A stretch of DNA of 64,000 nt from Gammaproteobacteria bacterium (GTDB taxonomy: Bacteria > Pseudomonadota > Gammaproteobacteria > SZUA-152), in contig JAOUJW010000008.1 of assembly GCA_029882975.1 (NCBI GenBank), positions 1-64,000 of the forward strand, written 5' to 3'. The notes beneath the pieces are model-generated. The model was not told the DNA's origin. It saw nothing but the letters and a program-made list of their open reading frames with translations, and did not search any database. Made by a program: the position numbers and the translations under genes. Shown in pieces: positions 32,555-40,950 of this stretch; positions within the stretch are counted from its first letter, which is position 1; every line of letters starts with the position of its first letter.

Positions 32555-33616
32555 GTGCCCTCCCACGAGCAATATCAATTAATACCCACACGCTTACAGG
32601 AACCTCTCAGTAACGGCAGCAGCCGTTGTTTGTTATGCTCTTGGCGCTGCAAACTCTCTCATGGCCAACGAGGTTTTTGTCAGGCTCACGTCAACCGACA
32701 TGGAACCCTTTATAATTTGTCCTACGGTATTTTGTCGGCTATTGATGTGGGCCCCATAGAGGACAAGCCTGTGCGCTTGTTTCAACCGGGCACTCAAGTT
32801 ATGTCGATCGGCAGTTACGGTTGTAATTTCCGTTGCGGCGGATGTCACAATCTGGATATCTCCTGGGGCGTAACCGCATTGGACGACCTGGCCAAAGGCG
32901 AATCCACTGCAGCCTTTGCCACACCGCAACAAATCGTAGACGCCGCATTACGTCATTCGGTGCAAGGCATTGCCTTCACCTATTCGGAACCGGCGGTATG
33001 GCTGGAGTATGTACTGGAGGTTTCGCACCTGGCGCGGAAAGCCGGGCTGTACACGGTTTATGTCTCCAATAGCTTCGTTACGCGTGAAGCCTTGGAACTG
33101 ATGGCACCTCATATCGATGTGCTGTGCTCGGACATTAAAAGCCTGAACGATGCCTTCTACAAAGAGATATGTCCGGTGGCCGCAGTCGATCAGGTCTTGG
33201 AGTGCATTAAGACAGCACAGGAATTGGGCATCCATGTCGAAGTACGCACCAACGTGATTCCCGGTAAAAACGATAGCATGGAAGAGCTTGGCGCCATTGC
33301 AGCCTGGATACAGAAAAACCTCGGAGCCGATGCGCCCTGGCATATCACCCGTTTCTTTCCCGCCTATAAACTATCGCATATTAATGCCACCCCAAGCGAG
33401 ACCTTATGGGCCGCTCATGGACAGGCGCAACGAATGGGGCTGAGAAACAGCTTTGTCTACGATGACAAAGGTTGTGATTGTGCCGAAACCAATTTACCCG
33501 TACACACCTTCCTGGCGGAGGATGCCGTGAATCTGCACCAGGTTAAACGATGTGCGGCGGCTTGTTGCGGCTCTGAAGGGGTTTTGTTGAAAAAATACGA
33601 GAACAATCCCGCTTAA
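32555..33616 (+). CDS. amrS: AmmeMemoRadiSam radical SAM enzyme, AmrS-like
   Basis: 353 residues with a GTG start (AGGA just before). The N-terminus has RCLLCSWRCKLSHGQRGFCQ, the CxxC..C..C section typical of AmrS, and YGILSAIDVGPIEDKP. The radical SAM cluster is GSYGCNFRCGGCHN (CxxxRCxxC form). VRTNVIPGKNDS is typical of the later barrel. The N-terminus and barrel match the family sometimes called AmrS; its partners AmrA and AmrB, usually linked, are not adjacent. The reaction is not established. It is a lone gene converging with yggX. Confidence 0.85.
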   Translation: MPSHEQYQLIPTRLQEPLSNGSSRCLLCSWRCKLSHGQRGFCQAHVNRHGTLYNLSYGILSAIDVGPIEDKPVRLFQPGTQVMSIGSYGCNFRCGGCHNLDISWGVTALDDLAKGESTAAFATPQQIVDAALRHSVQGIAFTYSEPAVWLEYVLEVSHLARKAGLYTVYVSNSFVTREALELMAPHIDVLCSDIKSLNDAFYKEICPVAAVDQVLECIKTAQELGIHVEVRTNVIPGKNDSMEELGAIAAWIQKNLGADAPWHITRFFPAYKLSHINATPSETLWAAHGQAQRMGLRNSFVYDDKGCDCAETNLPVHTFLAEDAVNLHQVKRCAAACCGSEGVLLKKYENNPA

Positions 33617-33637
33617 ACGCGGGAGGCTACAAACCGG

Positions 33638-33907
33638 TTATGCCTGTGGGGTATAGCCTTCCGGTTTTTCATCAGAGCCTTCGAACAAAAACTGAATCAT
33701 TTTTTCTTCAAGAAATTGCCGTGCCTGAGGGTCTATGACGGACAAGCGGTGCTCATTGATCAGCATGGTTTGCTGTGCCATCCATAAATTCCATGCCTCT
33801 TGGGACACGTGATCAAAAATTCTTTGTCCCAACTCACCGGGGAAAGGCGCCCGAACCAAACCTGGCATTTCCTTACCCAATTTAGCACATTGAACTGTTC
33901 GACTCAT
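33638..33907 (-). CDS. yggX: YggX-type iron trafficking protein
   Basis: 89 residues from [17 protein letters not shown], behind GAGGGGAAC; a longer frame upstream is only the intergenic spacer. Conserved features are the N-terminal [13 protein letters not shown] with the reactive cysteine, [19 protein letters not shown] and [11 protein letters not shown]. YggX protects labile iron-sulphur enzymes against oxidation. In many gammaproteobacteria it follows mutY, as here, and MutY itself holds an iron-sulphur cluster. Confidence 0.93.
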   Translation of the reverse strand: MSRTVQCAKLGKEMPGLVRAPFPGELGQRIFDHVSQEAWNLWMAQQTMLINEHRLSVIDPQARQFLEEKMIQFLFEGSDEKPEGYTPQA

Positions 33908-33974
33908 ATGTTCCCCTCGTCCGCTAATTGATGTTATTCCGCTTACTGTGTTCGCTGAACTACTCGCTGAACTA

Positions 33975-35084
33975 CTAACACTGGCCCAATTCATCCCGTA
34001 CCCTTAGTGGTTTCGATACGCCCAGTTCTTGCAATTCTTGCAATTCTTGCAATAGTCGTTGCACCGGAGCAGCAATACCCGCGTTGGCAGGTTTACCTGT
34101 ACTGTTATACCAAACCCATTGCTTGGAATCCATCACCGTGGACATTTGCCCCGACACCCAAACCACGGTGGGCAACATATCCAAGTGATAATGGCTAAAG
34201 CTGTGCCTGCGTACAGGCCATTCTTGTTGTCGCAACACCGTGAGTTGCAGATGCTCACGGCACCAGTGGCCAATATCATCGCCGGGAGTTAATTCCGGAA
34301 AACTCAGCAAACCGCCCCAAATACCACTGGGTGGTCGTTTGAATAATAGCACCTGATTTTGGCGATTGAGAATCATGGGCATCAATACTTGTTTTAAGGG
34401 TTTCTTCGAAGCCGATTTTTTCTGTGGATAGTCCGACTGACGATGCTGTTGCACCGCCACACAGCCTGCTTGCAAGGGACAATCGTCACAACGAGGGCGT
34501 GAACGGGTACATACCGTAGCCCCCAAATCCATCATGGCTTGATTGTAATCCGCCACCCCTTGCTGCGGGGTTAATCGTTCTGCATGCTGCCACAGGACCT
34601 GTTGGACCGCACCATTTCCAGGCCACCCCGCAACAGCATAAAAGCGGCAGAGGACCCGTTTGACATTACCGTCCAATATAGGGTGATGCTGATTGCAGGA
34701 CAGTGACAAAATCGCCCCTGCCGTCGAACGCCCAATACCGGGTAAAGCCATCACCTGCTCCAGGGTGCGGGGAAAACGTGCACCGTATTGGATCTGCACC
34801 TGCTGGGCGGCTGCATGCAGGTTTCGGGCGCGTGCGTAATACCCCAAGCCGGACCATAGTGCCAAAACCTCATCCTGGGGTGCCGCAGCCAGATCTCGCA
34901 GACGAGGAAATCTTCGCATAAAACGTTGATAATAAGGTATTACAGTGGCCACCTGTGTCTGTTGCAACATGATCTCCGAGACCCAGACCCGGTAGGGTGT
35001 GCGTTGCTTCTGCCAGGGCAGATCCTTACGACCGTACTGCTCAAACCACCGCAAAACCCGCTTACTGAACTGCTTTGGTGTCAT
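33975..35084 (-). CDS. mutY: Adenine DNA glycosylase MutY
   Basis: 369 residues from [10 protein letters not shown]; a TTG four codons earlier is an alternative start. It removes adenine opposite 8-oxoguanine. Motifs: [12 protein letters not shown] with the catalytic glutamate, [15 protein letters not shown] helix-hairpin-helix, [11 protein letters not shown] with the catalytic aspartate, and the [4Fe-4S] ligands [17 protein letters not shown]. The C-terminal part is the Nudix-like 8-oxoG recognition domain. The tail carries [10 protein letters not shown], encoded by three copies of a 9-bp repeat, which probably varies in number between strains. It follows asmA by 18 bp. Confidence 0.95.
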   Translation of the reverse strand: MTPKQFSKRVLRWFEQYGRKDLPWQKQRTPYRVWVSEIMLQQTQVATVIPYYQRFMRRFPRLRDLAAAPQDEVLALWSGLGYYARARNLHAAAQQVQIQYGARFPRTLEQVMALPGIGRSTAGAILSLSCNQHHPILDGNVKRVLCRFYAVAGWPGNGAVQQVLWQHAERLTPQQGVADYNQAMMDLGATVCTRSRPRCDDCPLQAGCVAVQQHRQSDYPQKKSASKKPLKQVLMPMILNRQNQVLLFKRPPSGIWGGLLSFPELTPGDDIGHWCREHLQLTVLRQQEWPVRRHSFSHYHLDMLPTVVWVSGQMSTVMDSKQWVWYNSTGKPANAGIAAPVQRLLQELQELQELGVSKPLRVRDELGQC

Positions 35085-35102
35085 ACGTTTGTTCAACTAT
35101 CC

Positions 35103-37544
35103 CTAAAACTTGAATTTATTTTTTAGCTTATCCAGAGCGTCCTGAGATTTTTCTTTGAGCTTGTCCTTGGCCTGCTCTTGCGCTTTGTCCTTGCGCTTCT
35201 CTACGGATCGCTTGGCTTTGTCTTTAAGTTGGGTTTTTTTCCGATCCACGGCGCGGTTGGCTTTGCGCTTCAATACAGCACCAAAATCGATTTTGTGTTC
35301 AGGCGCGAATAAAGGACCGTAAATTTTTATCGGAATAGGTTCCCCCTGCAATTCATCCAGTTTAATCGCTTTCATGCCCTTGGTAGGCTTAACAATAGTC
35401 GTGTCCAAAACAAAGTCGATCTTTTCCTGCACCAAATCCACTTGCCCTCTCCCGTTCACCTCAATAGGCGAGGAACTCAGCCACAAATCCTTATTGGTGG
35501 CCACACCATTGACTATACTCATACTGCCCTTAAGCTCATTAAACACGGTGACATTGTCCGGTTCGTTCTCCGGTACCGCTTTTTTTAAATATTTGGCGTA
35601 GTCCCCTGATAACATATCCAGTAAATTAAGATATTTAGCTTCGCCTTTACGCAGGTGGAAGTTCAGCTTACCGTTGAGTTTGTCTCGGTTAGTTTGTGGT
35701 GACACGCCTTGACCGCTCAAGCTCAATTGAATATCCGCAGCACCGGACAACAGATCCTCGCCGCCGGCATCTTTAAGTAATTCACCGAAGTGTACTTGTT
35801 TTAACGTTTCTTCAAAACTCCACACTGGCGTACTCTCACGCACGTCCAATTGCGCAGCCGCCTCAATACGGCCTTGATACAACTGCAGAGACATTGGTTT
35901 AAGCCGGTAAAGCCCTTTATCACTTTTAATGGCCGTTTTAATGTTACGCATGGTAATACCATTGGCCACCAAATGGCCCAGCTCCGCCTGAACGTCCAGG
36001 CTCAGCTCGCGCATTAACTTCAGGGGTAACTGAGGTTCGGTCTGTGGAACCGCTGCCGGTTCAGCTTCCGTTTTGGGTTGCGGTGCCGGTGATGGTCGAT
36101 AGCGATCCAGATTCAGTTCATTAATATTTATTTGCGCTTGCAGCTGTGGCCCTTGCGTCTTAGCACTGAGTTTGGCTTTGAGCCTTGTCTCGTCCAGTTG
36201 CAACTCCAAGGCAGATACATCCAGCGCATCCAGCCCACCGGAGTAAGTCAACTGCAAGCTCAGGGCTTGTAAGGCTTTTTCATCCTGCACCGAGGCCACC
36301 GCTGGATTTTGCAGCAGTTTGCGTAACAGTGCTCTGGGACTGAAACTTGCAACTTCCAAGCGACCCTTCACACCTGGTGCGGTCTGTAATCTGGAAACCT
36401 GTAATTGTGATTGCAATTGCAACGGTTCCAATTCTACGGTCAAGGGAAAGTCCAGTACATCTTGCTTTGGATTAAAGTGAATCCGGGTCTTCAGTCGCAG
36501 GTCCGCCAAACCACTTGCCAATAATTCCCTGTCCCCTGCCAACGGCTGCAAGCCGGCTTTCAACCGGGCTGCATCCACAACACTCAGGGTGAAATCCACG
36601 GCAACCGCTTCTGCGGCTCTGATGCCGCCTGTTAATTGCAAACCCATCGTGCTAATGGATAAGGGTTCCAGAGTCAGGGCCTGCTTTTCCAGATCCACCT
36701 CTGCCTGGGTTTTCAAGGTAACTGGATTTAGGTCCAGCGGTAGACTGCCTTTGTCGAAACCCATCACCAGACTCAGATCTTTCACACTGAGCCGCATCGT
36801 CGCTAAATCGGCCAATACGCGACCGTCCATGTGCAAGCTTGCACCTAGCCTTTGCAACGGTTTGGTTTCTGGCCTTCCAGGAACGTATTGCCTGGCTTGT
36901 ACTTGCAAACCCAGATCAAACGCCACCGGCTTATTAGGCTCTAATTGGGATAAATGCAGGTTTATTTGCCTGACCTCAATCTGCCTGCCCGTTTGGTGAT
37001 CGCGCCAGCTGATGCCGGCCTGCTCCAGGCTGAGGCCGCCAATAAGAAAGTTCTGCAAAGTACTCAGTGTCTCTGCTGATTCCTGTACTGTTGCCGGATC
37101 CCGCACAGTTTCCGTTTCCGGCACCGTGTTATCCGCCGAAGTATCTGCTCGCAATAAATCTTGAAAATTAGTCTCCCCCTGGACATTGCGACGCAAATGC
37201 AATTCAAAGCCTTTCAGCAATACGGTATCCACCTCCAGTCGGCCCTGAACCAGGGGCCAAAATTTCACTTTGAGCTGTGCCTCTTCTATTGCGGCGAATT
37301 GCTCTTGTTCAAAACCCGGCGCATTGCCCAAACCGGCCTGCCCAATTTTCACGCCCAACCAGGGAAACAGGGACTTTTCCATAGGTCCTGTTAATTGCAG
37401 TTGCCGTCCCGTGTGCTGTTTTACCACAGCTATCATTAGGGATTTATATTGGTTTAAATCAAATGTCAGCAGAAAAATCACAGGCACCAACAGCACCAGT
37501 AAACCCACACCCGTGGCGATACTGAAAAGTTTCGTTTTGTTCAT
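35103..37544 (-). CDS. asmA: AsmA family protein
   Basis: 813 residues. One N-terminal transmembrane segment (about 6-28, FSIATGVGLLVLLVPVIFLL) anchors a long periplasmic body. The AsmA N-terminal pattern FDLNQYKSLMIAVVKQHTGR and GAMEKSLFPWLG-like (PMEKSLFPWLGVKIGQAGLG) is present. The C-terminal AsmA_2 region ends in KRKANRAVDRKKTQLKDKAK and a lysine-rich tail. AsmA proteins belong to the bridge-like lipid-transfer superfamily acting between inner and outer membrane. Start overlaps the upstream gene by 4 bp. Confidence 0.9.
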   Translation of the reverse strand: MNKTKLFSIATGVGLLVLLVPVIFLLTFDLNQYKSLMIAVVKQHTGRQLQLTGPMEKSLFPWLGVKIGQAGLGNAPGFEQEQFAAIEEAQLKVKFWPLVQGRLEVDTVLLKGFELHLRRNVQGETNFQDLLRADTSADNTVPETETVRDPATVQESAETLSTLQNFLIGGLSLEQAGISWRDHQTGRQIEVRQINLHLSQLEPNKPVAFDLGLQVQARQYVPGRPETKPLQRLGASLHMDGRVLADLATMRLSVKDLSLVMGFDKGSLPLDLNPVTLKTQAEVDLEKQALTLEPLSISTMGLQLTGGIRAAEAVAVDFTLSVVDAARLKAGLQPLAGDRELLASGLADLRLKTRIHFNPKQDVLDFPLTVELEPLQLQSQLQVSRLQTAPGVKGRLEVASFSPRALLRKLLQNPAVASVQDEKALQALSLQLTYSGGLDALDVSALELQLDETRLKAKLSAKTQGPQLQAQININELNLDRYRPSPAPQPKTEAEPAAVPQTEPQLPLKLMRELSLDVQAELGHLVANGITMRNIKTAIKSDKGLYRLKPMSLQLYQGRIEAAAQLDVRESTPVWSFEETLKQVHFGELLKDAGGEDLLSGAADIQLSLSGQGVSPQTNRDKLNGKLNFHLRKGEAKYLNLLDMLSGDYAKYLKKAVPENEPDNVTVFNELKGSMSIVNGVATNKDLWLSSSPIEVNGRGQVDLVQEKIDFVLDTTIVKPTKGMKAIKLDELQGEPIPIKIYGPLFAPEHKIDFGAVLKRKANRAVDRKKTQLKDKAKRSVEKRKDKAQEQAKDKLKEKSQDALDKLKNKFKF

Positions 37545-37921
37545 GATGCTTGATTTTTAATCTGGATCGATTTTTTACACGCAGGGCAATAAGTCCATAG
37601 GGGTAATTTGGCATTGGACTCCAATTCAATCGTGACCGCTTCCCCGCTGTCAGTACAGACCCCATCCACCTTTTCCATTAAGTCCTCCTGTTTGAATTTA
37701 ACATAGAACAGTATAGGCCCGGTGAGAAGCAGGCTGGGTACCAATATAAAGTGCAAAATGGGTATAAACAGCGTCACGCCCGCTGCCAGCCAACATATAG
37801 CCAAAGCGGCAAGAGCGCGTTTGAGACGATCTTGTTTGGAAAATTGTTGCCAATACAATACCGCCTCGCTGTGGCTATCGCCTTGCTGAATAGTGACGGT
37901 TTGCTGTTCCTGAGTGGGCAT
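37541..37921 (-). CDS. Unknown two-segment membrane protein with zinc-ribbon end
   Basis: 126 residues from MPTQEQQTVTIQQGD, behind AAGGAGCACC. Two hydrophobic stretches (about 38-60, ALAALAICWLAAGVTLFI, and 62-80, LHFILVPSLLLTGPILFY). The C-terminus has VDGVC and TYCPACKKSIQIK, a probable metal-binding ribbon. It overlaps asmA by 4 bp, so they are co-expressed, and an envelope role is likely. I know no characterised family. Confidence 0.65.
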   Translation of the reverse strand: MPTQEQQTVTIQQGDSHSEAVLYWQQFSKQDRLKRALAALAICWLAAGVTLFIPILHFILVPSLLLTGPILFYVKFKQEDLMEKVDGVCTDSGEAVTIELESNAKLPLWTYCPACKKSIQIKNQAS

Positions 37922-38035
37922 GGTGCTCCTTGTTCCTGCCAATTCAAAAAGGATTTAAAAATTAATAAAAAAACGGTCGCTACCTAAAGTGAAGTTTTGT
38001 AAAATGACCCGACTGTAAACGCAAGAGAATCTGTC

Positions 38036-38140
38036 ATGCCACTCAAACCCCTACTGGCTCTTTTCATCGTCACCGTGATGCTGGCATCGGCGGTGGTAAG
38101 TGTAGGGTTGTTTTTATACCAAATGGGCCTATTCCACTAA
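38036..38140 (+). CDS. 34-residue single-pass membrane protein
   Basis: MPLKPLLALFIVTVMLASAV then VSVGLFLYQMGLFH: nearly all one transmembrane helix with a lysine at the front. An AAGAGA sequence lies 9 bases upstream. It sits in the gap between the membrane-protein/asmA operon and rdgB, both of which read the other way. Its small size and weak ribosome site make it uncertain. If real it belongs to the class of tiny membrane proteins missed by annotation. Confidence 0.4.
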   Translation: MPLKPLLALFIVTVMLASAVVSVGLFLYQMGLFH

Positions 38141-38202
38141 GAATCCCTGGAATTACCCGATCTTTCGCGTTACTACTTTGATTTATCGCCTTTTTCAACG
38201 TC

Positions 38203-38826
38203 TCAACGGCGACGCAATTCCAAAGCATGCAACAAGGCACTCAGTGCCTGGCCGCGGTGGCTGAGCCGATTTTTAATGTCTGAAGACAATTGGGCGGCGG
38301 AGCAATTTTCACCTGGAACATAGAACACCGGGTCGTAACCAAATCCGTTGGCTCCCACAGGCTCATGCAGAATGCGTCCTTCCCAGGTTCCTTGGCAAAT
38401 CAATGGCGTGGGATCTTTGGCGTGGCGCATAAACACCATCAAACACTGAAACCGGGCACTGCGTTGCGCATCGGGGACGTCCTTAAGTTGCTGCAGCAAT
38501 AAATTCAGGTTGTCCGCATCACTGGCATTAGGCCCGCTGAAACGGGCGGAGTAAATGCCGGGAGCACCGTTTAAAGCATCTACCTCGATACCGGAATCAT
38601 CCGCAATCGCAGGCAAGCCGGTGAGCTGGGCGGCATGGCGTGCCTTGATCAGGGCATTCTCCACAAAGCTTAACCCTGTCTCCTCCACATCCGTCACCCC
38701 GAGTTGGGTCTGAGCTACCGCATGAATCTGCACTCCACTTAATAACTCATTGATTTCTCGCAGCTTTCCTTGGTTGCCGCTGGCTAAAACCACTTGTTTT
38801 GGTTCCAATGTAGGTTCCGAGCTCAT
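38203..38826 (-). CDS. rdgB: Non-canonical purine NTP pyrophosphatase RdgB/HAM1
   Basis: 207 residues from [16 protein letters not shown], preceded by GAGGGGG; an upstream frame of five codons overlaps rph. It hydrolyses dITP, XTP and related damaged nucleotides. Motifs: [16 protein letters not shown] at the start, [35 protein letters not shown] then YSARFSG, and [14 protein letters not shown]. It follows rph closely, a usual pairing. Confidence 0.95.
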   Translation of the reverse strand: MSSEPTLEPKQVVLASGNQGKLREINELLSGVQIHAVAQTQLGVTDVEETGLSFVENALIKARHAAQLTGLPAIADDSGIEVDALNGAPGIYSARFSGPNASDADNLNLLLQQLKDVPDAQRSARFQCLMVFMRHAKDPTPLICQGTWEGRILHEPVGANGFGYDPVFYVPGENCSAAQLSSDIKNRLSHRGQALSALLHALELRRR

Positions 38827-38837
38827 TGTCAGCCCCC

Positions 38838-39554
38838 TCAATCGGTCAGCACGGCAGCTTGTTCAGCCACCAGGAGTTCTATACCTTTGGCCGCCAGATC
38901 CAGCATGGTGTTGAGCTCATCGCGACGAAAGGCGTGTCCCTCGGCAGTTCCCTGTACCTCCACAAAAGCACCGGAGTCGTTCATCACCACGTTCATGTCC
39001 GTTTCGGCATTGGAGTCTTCAGCATAGTCCAGATCCAATACGGGGACTCCCTGGTACACACCCACGGACACGGAAGCCACCTGGCCGTACAAGGGATCTT
39101 TTTCCAGCTCGCCTTGACGTAACAGGTGACGGATAGCATCCACCATAGCGACATAACCGCCGGTTATAGACGCGGTGCGCGTACCACCGTCAGCCTGGAT
39201 CACATCGCAATCCACGGTGATCAACCGCTCTCCCAGAGCCTCCAGATCCACCACCGCCCGCAGTGATCGGGCGATTAGGCGCTGGATCTCCATGGTACGG
39301 CCCCCTTGTTTGCCTTTGGAGGCTTCCCGACCCATACGCTCACCTGTGGAGCGCGGCAGCATACCGTATTCGGCCGTGACCCAGCCTTTGCCAGTACCTT
39401 TCAACCATCTTGGGGTGCGGTTTTCCACACTGGCGGTACAAATAACCTTGGTGTCCCCAAATTCCACCAAAACCGAGCCTTCGGCATGCTTGGTATAGTG
39501 ACGGGTAAAGCGAATCTGCCTGAGCTGGTCGGGACTACGGCCACTGGGTCGCAT
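38838..39554 (-). CDS. rph: Ribonuclease PH
   Basis: 238 residues, a full-length phosphate-dependent 3'-to-5' exoribonuclease for tRNA 3' ends. Features: [20 protein letters not shown] at the start, [35 protein letters not shown] and [20 protein letters not shown], with [15 protein letters not shown]. The start is preceded by AAGGAG. It heads an operon with rdgB and is divergent from rpmB. Confidence 0.96.
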   Translation of the reverse strand: MRPSGRSPDQLRQIRFTRHYTKHAEGSVLVEFGDTKVICTASVENRTPRWLKGTGKGWVTAEYGMLPRSTGERMGREASKGKQGGRTMEIQRLIARSLRAVVDLEALGERLITVDCDVIQADGGTRTASITGGYVAMVDAIRHLLRQGELEKDPLYGQVASVSVGVYQGVPVLDLDYAEDSNAETDMNVVMNDSGAFVEVQGTAEGHAFRRDELNTMLDLAAKGIELLVAEQAAVLTD

Positions 39555-39664
39555 TTGCGGGCACTCCTTATCTGTTTATCGAAAAATCAAGATTATAGCT
39601 TGCCTTGCCCACCCAGAGCGACCCCGGGACAGCATTAACAATGGCCTCAAATTTGGATGCCGAA

Positions 39665-39694
39665 TTGGACATGGGGGTGAGTTTTTGGTATAAA
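39665..39694 (+). promoter_or_regulatory. Promoter of rpmB-rpmG
   Basis: TTGGAC, an 18-bp spacer and TATAAA stand about 55 bp before the rpmB start, on the correct strand, in the divergent gap with rph. This fits a sigma-70-type promoter. Read by eye. Confidence 0.55.
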
Positions 39695-39749
39695 GCGCAG
39701 TTCCGCGTCAACGCGTACAAGTTAACTGTTTTGGATTTGGAGAAGAATC

Positions 39750-39986
39750 ATGGCTAGAGTGTGTCAGGTTACGGGGAAACGACCGGCAACCGGCAATAAT
39801 GTGTCCCACGCGAACAATAAAACCAAGCGCCGGTTTTTGCCCAACTTGCATCAGCATCGTTTTTGGGTTGAAAAAGAAAACCGCTGGGTAAGGCTTCGCG
39901 TTTCTACCAAGGGCATGCGCATTATTGATAAATTGGGTATCGACTCGGTGCTGCAAGATATGCGCGCCCGTGGCGAAAAAGTGTAA
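39750..39986 (+). CDS. rpmB: 50S ribosomal protein L28
   Basis: 78 residues, the standard length, starting [20 protein letters not shown] and ending [18 protein letters not shown] precedes the start. It is followed by rpmG 14 bp after the stop, the conserved pair. The L28 pattern [19 protein letters not shown] is fully kept. Confidence 0.98.
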   Translation: MARVCQVTGKRPATGNNVSHANNKTKRRFLPNLHQHRFWVEKENRWVRLRVSTKGMRIIDKLGIDSVLQDMRARGEKV

Positions 39987-40000
39987 CCGGAGGACGAACA

Positions 40001-40156
40001 ATGAGAGACAAAATCAAATTGGTTTCCAGTGCCGGTACCGGTCACTTTTACACCACCACCAAGAACAAACGTACCATGCCTGAAAAAATGGAAATGAAAA
40101 AGTTTGATCCTGTGGTGCGCAAACACGTAATGTACAAAGAAGCTAAAATTAAATAG
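40001..40156 (+). CDS. rpmG: 50S ribosomal protein L33
   Basis: 51 residues, [20 protein letters not shown], then [20 protein letters not shown], end YKEAKIK. This is the cysteine-free (C-minus) form of L33, usual for gammaproteobacteria. GGAGG stands 8 bases before the ATG. It follows rpmB in the same transcript and is followed by a strong terminator. Confidence 0.97.
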   Translation: MRDKIKLVSSAGTGHFYTTTKNKRTMPEKMEMKKFDPVVRKHVMYKEAKIK

Positions 40157-40192
40157 CTGCGTTTTTAGCTACTTTCTACAAATTCTTTCTAT

Positions 40193-40239
40193 ATTCGTAA
40201 CACAAAAGCCCGGTTCTACCGGGCTTTTGTGTTACGAAT
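40193..40239 (+). terminator. Terminator of rpmB-rpmG with a 21-bp perfect stem
   Basis: ATTCGTAACACAAAAGCCCGG and its exact complement flank the loop TTCTA. The core AAAAGCCCGG/CCGGGCTTTT is a classic intrinsic terminator, usable in both directions, and the arms extend well beyond it. Confidence 0.85.
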
Positions 40240-40341
40240 TCATTGCCACCGGAAGTATCGAACCCGCGGTAATCCTTGAAACTTCTTTCCATACCGGTAA
40301 GAATGTCCGTTTTCCAGAGCACCTCATGTCGGGAGTCCATG

Positions 40342-40899
40342 ATGTTGAAACGCCTGCTCATCATTATCAGCTTGTTTTTTACCTCTGATCTATACGCCGC
40401 ATCGTTTGATATTGCTTTGAGCGATGAAAGCGCCCAATTCAAAACCCAGATGCCGGTGGGTGGAACCACGTTAGGTCGCTCGGAAATAGCACTGGGATTC
40501 TTATACCACGATGAGGAACGATATGTGCTGGATACCGCATTACTGGTGATCGATGTGGCCGGCAGCAAAACTCCGGGGCTGGAGCTGGGGGTGGGCCCGA
40601 AAGCCTATTACATCGACAGCAACCTGGGCACCGCATTCTCCATTGCTCTGGGCGGACAAATGCGCTACAAAATGCGGAATTTACCCCGTTACTTTGTTTC
40701 CGCAAAAGTGTTTTACGCACCCGGTATCGTTTCCTTTGGTGATGCCAAGGACGTTTATGAGTTTGGTATTTATGCCAATTATGAGTTATTACCCACCGCA
40801 GATATCTACCTGGGTTATCATCATATCCACGCGGATTTTGACCAAGGTTCCCAAAGCGTTGATGAATCGCTGATGTTCGGTATGAAAGTAGGCTTTTAG
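40342..40899 (+). CDS. YfaZ-like outer membrane protein
   Basis: 185 residues; the second of two adjacent ATG codons is chosen because GGGAG lies 6 bases before it. A signal peptide (MLKRLLIIISLFFTSDLYAA) is followed by a beta-rich body with alternating strands: ALGFLYHDEERYVLDTALLV, GLELGVGPKAYYIDSNLG, YEFGIYANYELLPTADIYLG and the terminal aromatic residue in MKVGF, typical of an outer membrane barrel. YfaZ family is the best match from pattern; its role is not known. Confidence 0.7.
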   Translation: MLKRLLIIISLFFTSDLYAASFDIALSDESAQFKTQMPVGGTTLGRSEIALGFLYHDEERYVLDTALLVIDVAGSKTPGLELGVGPKAYYIDSNLGTAFSIALGGQMRYKMRNLPRYFVSAKVFYAPGIVSFGDAKDVYEFGIYANYELLPTADIYLGYHHIHADFDQGSQSVDESLMFGMKVGF

Positions 40900-40950
40900 A
40901 TCTTAATTAGAACACCCCACACTCCAAACGGAATGCGGGGCGTTATCGCA

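Noticed and set aside
33608-33660. Terminator between amrS and yggX
   Set aside because: A CCCGC/GCGGG stem exists but is not followed by a T run on either strand.
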